8,013 nucleotides of DNA from Euryarchaeota archaeon UBA463 (GTDB lineage Archaea; Thermoplasmatota; Poseidoniia; Poseidoniales; Thalassarchaeaceae). Below the pieces are notes generated by a model that saw only the letters and a program-made list of their open reading frames with translations, made no database searches and was not told the DNA's origin. Positions within the stretch are counted from its first letter, which is position 1, and every line of letters starts with the position of its first letter. Below are positions 1 through 7,062 of the stretch, in pieces. The stretch covers positions 45,077-53,089 of the forward strand of contig DAOI01000020.1 in NCBI GenBank assembly GCA_002501805.1, given 5' to 3'. Position numbers and translations under genes: made by a program.

Positions 1-179
1 AGAACACTGAGGTTTGAGAAGGGGCCATCGGGGAAGCTTGATTCATCGTCGGGGACCCTTATATCCGTAGCAAGTACGTTTTCTTTACCGTAACTCTCCC
101 TCAGTGATGATACTAGCTCTGTCCCGATTTGTCCTAGTGCCCCTGTTACTAGGATTCTGTCTCCGGGTGGCTCTGCCAT
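1..179 (-). CDS. SDR-family NAD-dependent dehydrogenase, probably L-threonine 3-dehydrogenase (partial, 5' end only)
   Basis: Only the first 59 codons are present; the gene continues past the left edge. The translation begins MAEPPGDRILVTGALGQIG. This is the first beta strand and glycine-rich loop (GxxGxxG as GALGQIG, about residues 13-19) of an extended short-chain dehydrogenase. After an alpha helix comes an acidic second-strand end (ENVLATDIR, about residues 33-41), where the Asp is typical of NAD rather than NADP binding. The combination of VTGALGQIG and NVxATDIR is what I know from the epimerase-like L-threonine 3-dehydrogenases (threonine to 2-amino-3-ketobutyrate), so that is the favoured function. 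Another sugar epimerase/dehydratase remains possible because the catalytic YxxxK region is outside the window. The ATG at 177-179 sits close ahead of the Rossmann fold; the frame is open further upstream but no better start is seen. It is divergent from pyrG. Confidence 0.8.
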   Translation of the reverse strand, partial: MAEPPGDRILVTGALGQIGTELVSSLRESYGKENVLATDIRVPDDESSFPDGPFSNLSV

Positions 180-250
180 GATGCGTCGTAAAGCTGGAGA
201 TACTTGGTCATTGATGTACAATAAAGCGGGATTACTGTCCCAATGTTGAT
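180..250. promoter_or_regulatory. Divergent promoter region between the SDR gene and pyrG
   Basis: The 71 bases between the two divergent starts must drive both genes. The only AT-rich element is TACAATAAAG at 217-226 (CTTTATTGTA on the other strand). On the plus strand its centre lies about 29 bases before the ATG at 251, which fits a leaderless or near-leaderless archaeal transcript for pyrG. On the minus strand it lies about 43 bases before the SDR start, which would give a leader of roughly 16 bases. The match to an archaeal TATA box is weak and no operator was recognised. Confidence 0.35.
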
Positions 251-1933
251 ATGCGAGGCACAATGGCTTCAGACCCCGTTGGTTGCATGAAGTTTGTCGT
301 AGTTACCGGGGGAGTCCTGTCTGGATTGGGCAAAGGAGTGACTGCTAGTAGTATCGGAGTTCTTCTCAAATCAGCGGGACTAAGAGTAACATCAATCAAG
401 ATCGATCCGTACTTGAATAGCGATGCGGGAACGATGTCTCCATTCGAACATGGCGAAGTTTTTGTGTTGGATGATGGAGGCGAAGTGGACCTTGACTTGG
501 GTAATTATGAGAGATTCTTGGACGTGGCACTAACAAGGGATAATAACATCACTACTGGGAAAGTTTATGCCAAAGTGATCGAGAAAGAACGTAAGGGCGA
601 CTATTTAGGAAAGACAGTCCAAGTAGTTCCACACATTACCAACGAGATTCAAGATTGGATAGAATCAGTTGCGCATGTGCCTGCAGATGGAACGTCGAAC
701 ACCCCGGATGCTTGTGTTATTGAGCTGGGGGGCACTGTTGGGGACATAGAGAGCGCCCCTTTCATAGAGGCACTTAGACAGTTCCAATTCAGAGCTGGTA
801 AGGGTAATGTTTGCTTCGTTCATGTTAGCTTGGTTCCAGTAATGGGCCCTGTTGGTGAGCAGAAGACCAAGCCTACCCAACATACGGTCAAGGAGTTACG
901 TGGACTAGGCATAATCCCGGACATACTAGTCTGTCGATCCGAGAATCCCCTAGACTCTGAGACAAAATCAAAATTAGCGGCGTTCTGCCATGTTGGGGAA
1001 GATGCTGTAGTCTCTGCACATGATGTTTCTAATCTTTATCAGATTCCCATTTCATTACACAATCAATCTGTTCTTGGAATGGTGTCCAATAATCTAGGAT
1101 TCAGTGTTCCAGAAAGTCTTCCACTGCTCGATGAATGGAAGGCAATGGCTGACAAGTTCGATATGCTGGAAGATGAAGTTAGAATAGCAATGGTGGGCAA
1201 GTATACTGGACTCTCAGATTCTTATCTTTCAGTCATTAAGGCACTCCAGCACAGTGCCTTAGCCGTGAATAGGAAGCTTGTAATCGACTGGATAGAGTCC
1301 ACCAACTTAGATCCAATCGAGAAGACTCAGGCGTATGACGATGCTTGGGCAACTCTGAAGGCGGCCGATGGTATCTTGGTTCCTGGCGGATTTGGAAATA
1401 GAGGAGTAGAGGGGAAGATTGCTGCGGCTAATTACGCTAGAGTCAACAATGTGCCATATCTTGGAGTGTGCCTTGGGCTTCAAATTGCTACGATAGAGTT
1501 CTGTCGAAACGTACTGGGCCTCGAAGGAGCCAATTCAGCTGAATTTGATGAGAACTCCCCTGTTCATGCTGTTGTCTTCATGCCAGAGATATCCAAGACC
1601 CATATGGGAGGGACTATGCGACTGGGAACAAAACCAACTCCATTCTTAGTGGATGACTGCAAGGTTCGAAGATTGTATGGAGGGGCGAGCCATGTAGATG
1701 AGCGTCACAGGCATCGATATGAGGTAAATCCTGATCTTATAGAGAGAATTGAGTCCGCTGGGATGGTGTACGTAGGAAAGGACGAGACTGGGGAAAGATG
1801 CGAGATAATGGAGCTTGAGGGACATCCATACTATGTCGGGACACAGTACCACCCAGAGTTCAAATCTAGACCTGGGAAACCTAGTCCACCTTTCCTTGGG
1901 CTGCTAAAAGCCTCCTGCGGACAGGAAATATGA
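251..1933 (+). CDS. pyrG: CTP synthase (glutamine-hydrolysing)
   Basis: Makes CTP from UTP, ATP and glutamine in the cytoplasm, the last step of de novo pyrimidine nucleotide synthesis. The N-terminal synthetase domain (about residues 13-290) shows VVVTGGVLSGLGKG with the P-loop, then MSPFEHGEVFVLDDGGEVDLD, ITTGKVYAKVIEKERKGDYLG and KTKPTQHTVKELR. The C-terminal class I glutamine amidotransferase domain (about 310-555) shows the oxyanion region PGGFGNRG, nucleophile Cys407 in GVCLGLQ, ERHRHRYEVN, and the His534/Glu536 pair in QYHPEF. All catalytic elements are present and the 560-residue length is normal. The start is uncertain: family members usually begin at the MKF, here codon 13 at 287, giving 548 residues. 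The ATG at 251 suits a leaderless message from the TATA-like element near 222; no start has a strong Shine-Dalgarno site. It is convergent with the TPR gene, with only 26 bases between the two stops and no clear T-tract terminator. Confidence 0.97.
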   Translation: MRGTMASDPVGCMKFVVVTGGVLSGLGKGVTASSIGVLLKSAGLRVTSIKIDPYLNSDAGTMSPFEHGEVFVLDDGGEVDLDLGNYERFLDVALTRDNNITTGKVYAKVIEKERKGDYLGKTVQVVPHITNEIQDWIESVAHVPADGTSNTPDACVIELGGTVGDIESAPFIEALRQFQFRAGKGNVCFVHVSLVPVMGPVGEQKTKPTQHTVKELRGLGIIPDILVCRSENPLDSETKSKLAAFCHVGEDAVVSAHDVSNLYQIPISLHNQSVLGMVSNNLGFSVPESLPLLDEWKAMADKFDMLEDEVRIAMVGKYTGLSDSYLSVIKALQHSALAVNRKLVIDWIESTNLDPIEKTQAYDDAWATLKAADGILVPGGFGNRGVEGKIAAANYARVNNVPYLGVCLGLQIATIEFCRNVLGLEGANSAEFDENSPVHAVVFMPEISKTHMGGTMRLGTKPTPFLVDDCKVRRLYGGASHVDERHRHRYEVNPDLIERIESAGMVYVGKDETGERCEIMELEGHPYYVGTQYHPEFKSRPGKPSPPFLGLLKASCGQEI

Positions 1934-1959
1934 GGGGCTCTCTATTCTGTAGGCAAAGG

Positions 1960-3714
1960 CTAGCAACAACTGTTGTCTACACTGTCCTGAGCACAAAAGC
2001 AGGTCTTTGCAGGCATGATATCTGCACGAGAGCTTCTCTCATTGAATAGCGAGGTGACTTCAGCAAGCTCGTCAGGTGCATCTCCCCTCTCCTCGAGACA
2101 GAGTTTGAGACCCAATAAACCCCACATATTATTCTTCCACAGTTTGATATCTTCACGATATACAGCCTCTGCTTCCCCTACTTCTCCTTGCTCCAGAAGT
2201 AATGCACCTAGAATATGGCGAACTGGTTGCATCTGCCCCCAAGGCTCATTATAAGCTAAGTTGAGTGATAGGTCAACACCTCTTCGTAGATGATCGAATG
2301 CCTCGGAGAAGTCGTAATCCTCTCCTCTGGCCTTGGCTTGAAATTGTCTCCTATATTCTATCTCACCAGCAAGTACGGCATCATTCACTAAGAGTATACA
2401 TGGCCCCTCACTTGGATCTTGATACATTAGATTGTTATGAAGAACTCTGCCCTGAAGAGCTGGATTATCGAGAGCTTCCTCGAATAGTAACTGCTCTGCC
2501 TCTGCCTCTGGAACCATTCCTTTGGAAGCATAAGCCACTCCTCTGGCATAATGCTGGGTAGCTATTGCTGCAGGGAAAACTTCCCTATCTGTGTGGAGTG
2601 GCTCATTGAGTATCTCATCCCACTTTCCAAACCTGATCATGACATGCCAAGGCATTGTCACATACGACTCCAAGAAGATTGCTCCCATCGGGATTATTCC
2701 TGCAAGCATAAACTGCACACCAGACTCAGAGTCCCCAGCTGGCAGTGTACTGACTGCTTTGCGCGCATACTTCAGTGCCGTTTCGTACTGTCCGTCGAAC
2801 ATTGCACACCAGACTACGAAGTGATGATTATGCATTCTGTAGAATTTGTAGAATTGGGATTCGTTCCCAGTTATCTCTACATACCTATCATCTGCCTCTA
2901 CAGCTGCGATGTTGCAATCTATAGCCTCCTTCCACTGGCCGACCCATGCATCGATGTGTGATGGCATATGGACTAGATGACCTAGTCCTGGCATCAATGT
3001 CCTGAGGACATCGGCCGCGGGAAGTGCCTTCTCAGGGAATGGCGAAAGTTCCAGTGCATGACAGTATAGGTGACAAAGTGCAGGATGTACCTTCGCTTCT
3101 TCACTGGTCTCGAAGGCGTCTTCCAATATTTTCACCAGAAGTAGGGTATTTTCGTCTGCAGGAGTAATTTCACCAGTCTTGGTATCTTTATCCCACAGTT
3201 GCCAAGCCTTCAGATTCATTAGCGCCTCAACATAAATCGCGGTAACATCTAGGTTTCCACTATATTTCTCATAAAGGGGGGCCATTGCTTCAGCGAATGC
3301 GATATTTAGCTCAGCACTATTTCCCATGTTGAGTACGGACGGGTCCGCGGCATCCCTTGCTTCCTCTGAATGTCTCTCCGCCAAGGCATCGATGAGGTCT
3401 TGTTCCATCTCTGAGCATCCTTCTTTGAGAGAAATGGCCATCTGAATAGGGTCATATCCCGAGCCTAGTCCTGGAGTCCAATTATAGTTCGATGATACAC
3501 AATAAGCTATTCCCCACCATGCCATAGCACAGTCTGGATCTAATTCAGCACATTTTGAGAAGCACGCAATAGCTTCCTCATGATTGTAATTTAGCATGTG
3601 CCCATACGCAAGTATGAACATTTTTCTGGCTTCATCATTTGAGCAGGTTACTTCCATTGCGAAAGAATAATTCTCTATATTTCCAAAATTGTAGTCTTCG
3701 GGTGCCAAGTTCAT
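1960..3714 (-). CDS. TPR-repeat protein of unknown function with His motifs and Cys-rich tail
   Basis: A 584-residue soluble protein with no signal peptide or membrane segment that I can see. The N-terminal part (about residues 27-72) is a clear tetratricopeptide unit: GHMLNYNHEEAIACFSKCAELDP followed by AMAWWGIAYCVSSNYNW. More helical-pair repeats appear near 262-280, 303-323, 385-415 and 497-525. Between them are motifs that look conserved rather than structural filler: CHLYCHALELSPFPEKAL (214-231), GHLVHMPSHIDAWVGQW (245-261), YRMHNHHFVVWCAMFDGQY (292-310) and MPWHVMIRFGKWDEIL (354-369). I recognise this pattern from widespread bacterial and archaeal proteins annotated only as TPR-repeat proteins; no activity is established that I know of. 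The tail ends CFCAQDSVDNSCC, with four cysteines in the last 13 residues. TPRs normally mediate protein contacts, but the histidine clusters also allow a metal site (inference). It follows the NAD kinase gene on the same strand after 95 bases and seems to have its own promoter. Confidence 0.9.
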   Translation of the reverse strand: MNLAPEDYNFGNIENYSFAMEVTCSNDEARKMFILAYGHMLNYNHEEAIACFSKCAELDPDCAMAWWGIAYCVSSNYNWTPGLGSGYDPIQMAISLKEGCSEMEQDLIDALAERHSEEARDAADPSVLNMGNSAELNIAFAEAMAPLYEKYSGNLDVTAIYVEALMNLKAWQLWDKDTKTGEITPADENTLLLVKILEDAFETSEEAKVHPALCHLYCHALELSPFPEKALPAADVLRTLMPGLGHLVHMPSHIDAWVGQWKEAIDCNIAAVEADDRYVEITGNESQFYKFYRMHNHHFVVWCAMFDGQYETALKYARKAVSTLPAGDSESGVQFMLAGIIPMGAIFLESYVTMPWHVMIRFGKWDEILNEPLHTDREVFPAAIATQHYARGVAYASKGMVPEAEAEQLLFEEALDNPALQGRVLHNNLMYQDPSEGPCILLVNDAVLAGEIEYRRQFQAKARGEDYDFSEAFDHLRRGVDLSLNLAYNEPWGQMQPVRHILGALLLEQGEVGEAEAVYREDIKLWKNNMWGLLGLKLCLEERGDAPDELAEVTSLFNERSSRADIMPAKTCFCAQDSVDNSCC

Positions 3715-3757
3715 GGCTCGACCAAGCCGTATTCAGGTATAACTCATACTGAAGGAA

Positions 3758-3766
3758 TCTATATTT
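3758..3766 (-). promoter_or_regulatory. TATA-like promoter element for the TPR gene
   Basis: Read on the minus strand this is AATATAGAT, preceded by a run of A that resembles the purine-rich BRE position. It lies about 48 bases upstream of the ATG at 3712-3714. Transcription starting about 27 bases downstream of it would leave a leader of roughly 20 bases. No clear Shine-Dalgarno sequence precedes the start. The call rests on position and composition only. Confidence 0.5.
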
Positions 3767-3790
3767 TTTTGATTTTTTTGATTTTTTTGG
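3764..3790. repeat. Three phased T7/A7 tracts, 9-base period
   Basis: Three exact runs of seven T occur at 3764-3770, 3773-3779 and 3782-3788, separated by GA each time and ending in GG. On the minus strand, the sense strand of both flanking genes, they are A7 tracts just upstream of the TATA-like box of the TPR gene. The 9-base spacing is close to one helical turn, as expected for intrinsically bent or nucleosome-excluding DNA. In the minus direction the RNA would carry A-runs, so this is not a usual U-tract terminator for the NAD kinase gene. It could terminate a plus-strand antisense transcript. Confidence 0.85.
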
Positions 3791-3794
3791 AGGA

Positions 3795-3810
3795 AATTTA
3801 GGCCTTAATT
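3795..3810. repeat. Near-perfect 16-base palindrome at the end of the NAD kinase gene
   Basis: AATTTAGGCCTTAATT is symmetric about 3802/3803 except for one T:T pair at 3799/3806. It touches the last base of the NAD kinase stop codon and sits just upstream of the A7 tracts and TATA-like box of the TPR gene. Seven matching pairs make it a candidate dimer-binding operator or a small hairpin in the NAD kinase transcript. No U-tract follows it, so an intrinsic terminator is less likely. Confidence 0.4.
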
Positions 3811-4952
3811 CAGTCTACTGATACCTTGAGGACTCTGGTTGTCCTGTATCCCTGCAATACCTTGAGATACTTCTTATTAGAGAATCTTTCATCCATTTCA
3901 GAATCGCCTGTCTCAATCCTGAGACTTCGCAGGGTGAGCATCTTGGCAGGAGTAACAATTCCTAGGACCCTGTCCACCCCAATTATCCTGAGGACATCAG
4001 GAGAGAGCTGGAGATTTCCTCTTCCGATAAGGAAGCCTTGTCCACCCATTGGAGAGAGAAGTAAAATCACATCTCCTTGATGCTTCTTCAATGCAGACAA
4101 TATCTCATTTTCATTGAGATCCGAACCAATAATATTGCCACCGACAGTAATATCAATGCCCAGGGTATTCAACTCAAACCCAAGTATGCCGCCAATTGTT
4201 CTGAGAGTGCCTCCTGAGCCCCATACAATCATCATTCGGTCATCAATCAATGTCTCCCTTACATGATCTGCCAGCCCCTGAATAATTTCTTCTTCTCCTG
4301 CGGCCTCTACTCTCATCTTAGAACCCTGCATCCATCGAGGGCTTGCCGGGGTAATTGCCTCGGCGTAGAGTCTGACAACCCACTTCCCTTGTCTGTAAAG
4401 ATCTTCATCTAGGTCTAGGACCTCTGTGGAAGACAAAAGGAGGTCTCCCTCTAGCCACGCGCTGAGAACCTCGGCGGCCGCCTTGGGAGATGATGCGAAA
4501 CAGCCGGAATGCATCTTCACTCCTGTAGGAACACCGATGATGGGTAATTCAGGCCTGCCATATTCCGATAGTGCCGCCACTACGTCCCTAGTCGTGCCAT
4601 CTCCGCCTGCATAGACAAGTAGATCGATTTCGGACCCTATCATAGATCCGACTAATTGGCTGGTATCATCAGCATCTGTGGAGCTACTCGAAGAATGGAT
4701 TATTTCAAGCGAAGAAATTGCCGGTGAAATCCAATCAGTACCCATTCTTCCTTCGCTTACATACCACTGGATTTCCTCTAAATTTTCCTTACTGATTGTA
4801 ATTAAGTGATCCAGCATCGCCCTCATCCTCGGGCCTGATCTATCCTGTGCACCCCTAGATCTCGCTATTTCCGCTTGCCCGTCTGATCCCTTCAAACCCA
4901 GTCTTCCACCTAGTCCTGCATCCGGATTCACAAGAAGCCCCAACCTGACCAT
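3810..4952 (-). CDS. ATP-NAD kinase, AcoX-like family
   Basis: Expected to phosphorylate NAD to NADP in the cytoplasm using ATP. The 380-residue protein starts GLLVNPDAGLGGRLGLKGSDG (about residues 5-25), the usual opening of the ATP-NAD kinase/AcoX-type family. It then has the kinase diagnostic GGDGTTRDV at 116-124 and the pocket motif GVPTGVKMHSGCFA at 140-153. Later motifs are WGSGGTLRTIGGILGFELNT (244-263), GIDI (265-268) and SPMGGQGFLIGRGNLQLSP (300-318). The order and spacing fit a complete, active enzyme. Residues 86-99 (serine run followed by Asp/Thr) look like a flexible loop. The start at 4950-4952 is chosen because the conserved N-terminal strand follows at once; there is no Shine-Dalgarno site, but a TATA-like box lies about 41 bases upstream. 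It is divergent from thrS. The family also contains AcoX proteins of uncertain role in acetoin gene clusters, but no acetoin genes are nearby. Confidence 0.92.
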   Translation of the reverse strand: MVRLGLLVNPDAGLGGRLGLKGSDGQAEIARSRGAQDRSGPRMRAMLDHLITISKENLEEIQWYVSEGRMGTDWISPAISSLEIIHSSSSSTDADDTSQLVGSMIGSEIDLLVYAGGDGTTRDVVAALSEYGRPELPIIGVPTGVKMHSGCFASSPKAAAEVLSAWLEGDLLLSSTEVLDLDEDLYRQGKWVVRLYAEAITPASPRWMQGSKMRVEAAGEEEIIQGLADHVRETLIDDRMMIVWGSGGTLRTIGGILGFELNTLGIDITVGGNIIGSDLNENEILSALKKHQGDVILLLSPMGGQGFLIGRGNLQLSPDVLRIIGVDRVLGIVTPAKMLTLRSLRIETGDSEMDERFSNKKYLKVLQGYRTTRVLKVSVD

Positions 4953-4988
4953 GTCTATGCCAAGGGGGCACTGGTCTTATCGGTTCGT

Positions 4989-4997
4989 AATATAATT
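4989..4997 (-). promoter_or_regulatory. TATA-like promoter element for the NAD kinase gene
   Basis: On the minus strand this reads AATTATATT, the best TATA match in the 158-base divergent spacer. Its centre is about 41 bases upstream of the ATG at 4950-4952, so a start about 27 bases downstream would give a leader of about 15 bases with no ribosome-binding site. Confidence 0.5.
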
Positions 4998-5042
4998 GCT
5001 CTTTTTCTTGGTCGTCAATTTAGAAGAACAGATTTTTGTACG

Positions 5043-5049
5043 AATATTT
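5043..5049 (+). promoter_or_regulatory. Possible TATA-like element for thrS
   Basis: AATATTT lies about 65 bases upstream of the thrS ATG. If used, transcription would begin near 5073 and leave a leader of about 38 bases that includes the Shine-Dalgarno site. The match is modest and the spacer is AT-rich around it, so other positions are possible. Confidence 0.3.
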
Positions 5050-5097
5050 CAATTTAGGACAGACGCCTTCAAACGCGATTGCATGACCGGGCATATT

Positions 5098-5104
5098 AGG
5101 AGGA
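5098..5104 (+). promoter_or_regulatory. Strong Shine-Dalgarno site of thrS
   Basis: AGGAGGA, a full match to the 16S rRNA 3' end core, ends 6 bases before the ATG at 5111. It fixes the thrS start. It contrasts with pyrG, the TPR gene and the NAD kinase gene, none of which has a comparable site. Confidence 0.85.
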
Positions 5105-5110
5105 CTGTCT

Positions 5111-7057
5111 ATGATAACGGTCGAAGTTGGCGATAGTGATGTTCACGAGTATGCGACTGGAATTTCTGCTGGCGAGGTTATCGCAAACGTCCATGGGAGG
5201 AAATCTGGCGCTGTCGCTGCTCTTGTAAACGGTGTAGAAAGGGATATGTCCTATGAGCTAGATTCTGATTGCTCTATAATGCCAATTATCGGAAGCTCTC
5301 CTGAAGGACTCTATATTCTGAGGCATTCTTGTGCTCATCTACTTGCTCAAGCAGTTACTGAAATGTACCCAGATGCTAAACCAACCATTGGGCCTCCCAT
5401 TGATCATGGATTCTACTATGATTTCTACATGGACCCCATTTCTGAAGACGAGCTAAAAAAGATAGAAAAGAGGATGAAGGAGCTTGTGAAGAGTAATATA
5501 CCTATTTCCAGAGAGGAATATGACAATGATGAGCTACGTTCAATTTTCAGTGATAACAAGTTCAAACTAGAGATAATGGACGAGAAGATAGGCCATGATG
5601 TAGGCTCCTCAGTCTACAGTCAAGGTGACTTCGTAGATCTCTGTAGAGGGCCTCATGTTCCTAGCACCTCACATCTCAGATGGTTCAAACTTTCGAGTAC
5701 CAGTCAGGCATATTGGAGAGCTGATAGCAAGAGGGAGTCTCTCACTAGGATATACGGGATGTGCTATCCAGATAAGGCTGGTCTACAAGAGAGGATGAGG
5801 CAACTCGAGGAGGCTGCAAAGAGGGACCACAAAAAGATCGGTAAGGAAATGGAGCTCTACATGACTGACGAGATGATTGGCAAGGGGCTTCCTGTCTGGT
5901 TACCAAATGGCGAGACTCTGAAAGGAGAGATTGAGAAGTTCGCGGTGGAGACTGAGGAGGCTTACGGATACTTACGTGTAACAACTCCAGTACTCGGAAA
6001 GAAGGAGCTTTTCGAGACTAGTGGACATCTTCCACACTATGCTGAGGGGATGTATCCGCCTATGGAAATGGATGATGGCGAGTATTACATGAAGGCGATG
6101 AATTGTCCTTTCCACCATCTAGTGTATGGAAACAAAAGAAGATCATACCGAGAATTGCCAATGAGAATCGCTGAATATGGAACTGTTTACAGGAATGAGC
6201 TATCTGGAACATTAGCTGGCTTACTCAGAGTCAGGATGCTTACGATGAACGATGCTCACATTTACTGCACCCTTGAGCAGGTTGCCTCTGAGGTTGCTGA
6301 TAACATCAGGATGGTTCAAGATTACTACTCCGCCTTTGGATTCGATGATTACTACTTCCGGTTATCATTATGGGATCCAGATAATGTTGACAAATACATT
6401 GACCAGCCTGAGAACTGGGAAACAACACAAGACCATCTCAGAAAAATTCTCGATGACCTTGGAGTAGAATATGTGGAAGCAGTCGGAGAAGCAGCTTTCT
6501 ACGGTCCTAAAATTGACATTCAATTCAGGACTCTTCTCGGTCGTGAGGAATCTATGTCGACAATACAGCTAGACTTCGCTGCGAAGGAGAGATTCGAGCT
6601 AACATACACTGACGAGACAGGGCATGAGAATGGCGAGGTGTTCGTAATTCACAGGGCTCCACTTTCTACCCATGAGAGGTTTGTAGCATTCCTTACAGAG
6701 CATTGGGCGGGTAATTTCCCCACTTGGCTATCACCAGTTCAAGTTCAAATCATAACCATATCAGAGAAGCATAAGGTTCACGCCGCCACTGTTGCCAATA
6801 CATTATACGAATCGGGAGTGAGGGTGAAAGTTGATGATTCGGACAATACAGTAGGGAAGAAGATTAGGACTCATAGAAAAATGAGGCCCGCATACATGGT
6901 CATTATCGGCGATGAAGAGACTGAAAATGGGACTGTTTCCATTAGATCAAGAGGGGGCGAACAACTTAATGGAGTTCCAATGGAGGAGTTTGTAGCTGGA
7001 ATTTATGCTGAGATTACGACACGGGATAGGAATCTTTCTCTTATCCCCTCGGAGTGA
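5111..7057 (+). CDS. thrS: Threonyl-tRNA synthetase, bacterial-type domain layout
   Basis: Charges tRNA-Thr with threonine in the cytoplasm and edits mischarged serine. The 648 residues are full length. Domains in order: TGS (1-60); the N2 editing domain with HSCAH (His72, His76) and LCRGPH (Cys178, His182), followed by YWRADSKRESLTRIYG; the class II catalytic core (about 245-540); and the anticodon-binding domain (about 543-640, from SPVQVQIITISEKHK). The three zinc ligands expected from the E. coli enzyme are present: Cys332 (MNCPFHH), His383 (NDAHIYC) and His514 (VIHRAPLS). Motif 2 is YRNELSGTLAGLLRVR and the motif 3 Arg is in THERF. One oddity is RMLTMNDAH, where bacterial enzymes have RGFTQDDAH, so the active-site Gln is Met and the next Asp is Asn. 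Most archaeal ThrRSs instead carry a D-aminoacyl-tRNA deacylase-like editing domain, so a bacterial-type gene suggests an old transfer (inference). The start is fixed by AGGAGGA. The MFS gene follows after 5 bases, probably in one operon. Confidence 0.97.
   Translation: MITVEVGDSDVHEYATGISAGEVIANVHGRKSGAVAALVNGVERDMSYELDSDCSIMPIIGSSPEGLYILRHSCAHLLAQAVTEMYPDAKPTIGPPIDHGFYYDFYMDPISEDELKKIEKRMKELVKSNIPISREEYDNDELRSIFSDNKFKLEIMDEKIGHDVGSSVYSQGDFVDLCRGPHVPSTSHLRWFKLSSTSQAYWRADSKRESLTRIYGMCYPDKAGLQERMRQLEEAAKRDHKKIGKEMELYMTDEMIGKGLPVWLPNGETLKGEIEKFAVETEEAYGYLRVTTPVLGKKELFETSGHLPHYAEGMYPPMEMDDGEYYMKAMNCPFHHLVYGNKRRSYRELPMRIAEYGTVYRNELSGTLAGLLRVRMLTMNDAHIYCTLEQVASEVADNIRMVQDYYSAFGFDDYYFRLSLWDPDNVDKYIDQPENWETTQDHLRKILDDLGVEYVEAVGEAAFYGPKIDIQFRTLLGREESMSTIQLDFAAKERFELTYTDETGHENGEVFVIHRAPLSTHERFVAFLTEHWAGNFPTWLSPVQVQIITISEKHKVHAATVANTLYESGVRVKVDDSDNTVGKKIRTHRKMRPAYMVIIGDEETENGTVSIRSRGGEQLNGVPMEEFVAGIYAEITTRDRNLSLIPSE
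7051..7057 (+). promoter_or_regulatory. Shine-Dalgarno-like site of the MFS gene within the thrS stop
   Basis: GGAGTGA overlaps the last codons and TGA stop of thrS and ends 5 bases before the TTG at 7063. It supports that TTG as the start of the transporter and suggests translational coupling to thrS. The alternative in-frame ATG at 7093 has no such site. Confidence 0.5.
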
Positions 7058-7062
7058 TCTAC

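Noticed and set aside
1966..1976. Inverted repeat ACAAC-T-GTTGT near the pyrG/TPR convergent ends, as a terminator
   Set aside because: It lies in the last codons of the TPR gene, has 5-base arms and no T-tract on either strand.
2265..2961. Two plus-strand open frames (98 and 136 codons) antisense to the TPR gene
   Set aside because: Their translations have no recognisable domain and are rich in Cys/His/Leu, as expected for frames opposite a real gene. The minus-strand TPR reading is strongly supported.
3764..3790. T7 tracts as an intrinsic terminator of the NAD kinase gene
   Set aside because: That gene is on the minus strand, where the tracts are A-runs, so the transcript would not have the U-run needed.
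5058..5109. Five-base inverted repeat GACAG/CTGTC flanking the thrS leader, as a possible autoregulatory stem
   Set aside because: The arms are too short and the loop too long to call a structure. No tRNA-like anticodon stem or T-box signature was seen.
5083..5136. A 17-codon upstream ORF (ATG at 5083) overlapping the thrS start out of frame
   Set aside because: It has no ribosome-binding site and its sequence (MTGHIRRTVYDNG...) is largely the thrS Shine-Dalgarno region read through. It is most likely chance.
1..7057. A threonine-related gene cluster (putative threonine dehydrogenase and ThrRS)
   Set aside because: The genes are about 5 kb apart, in opposite orientation and separated by unrelated genes, so functional linkage is not supported.
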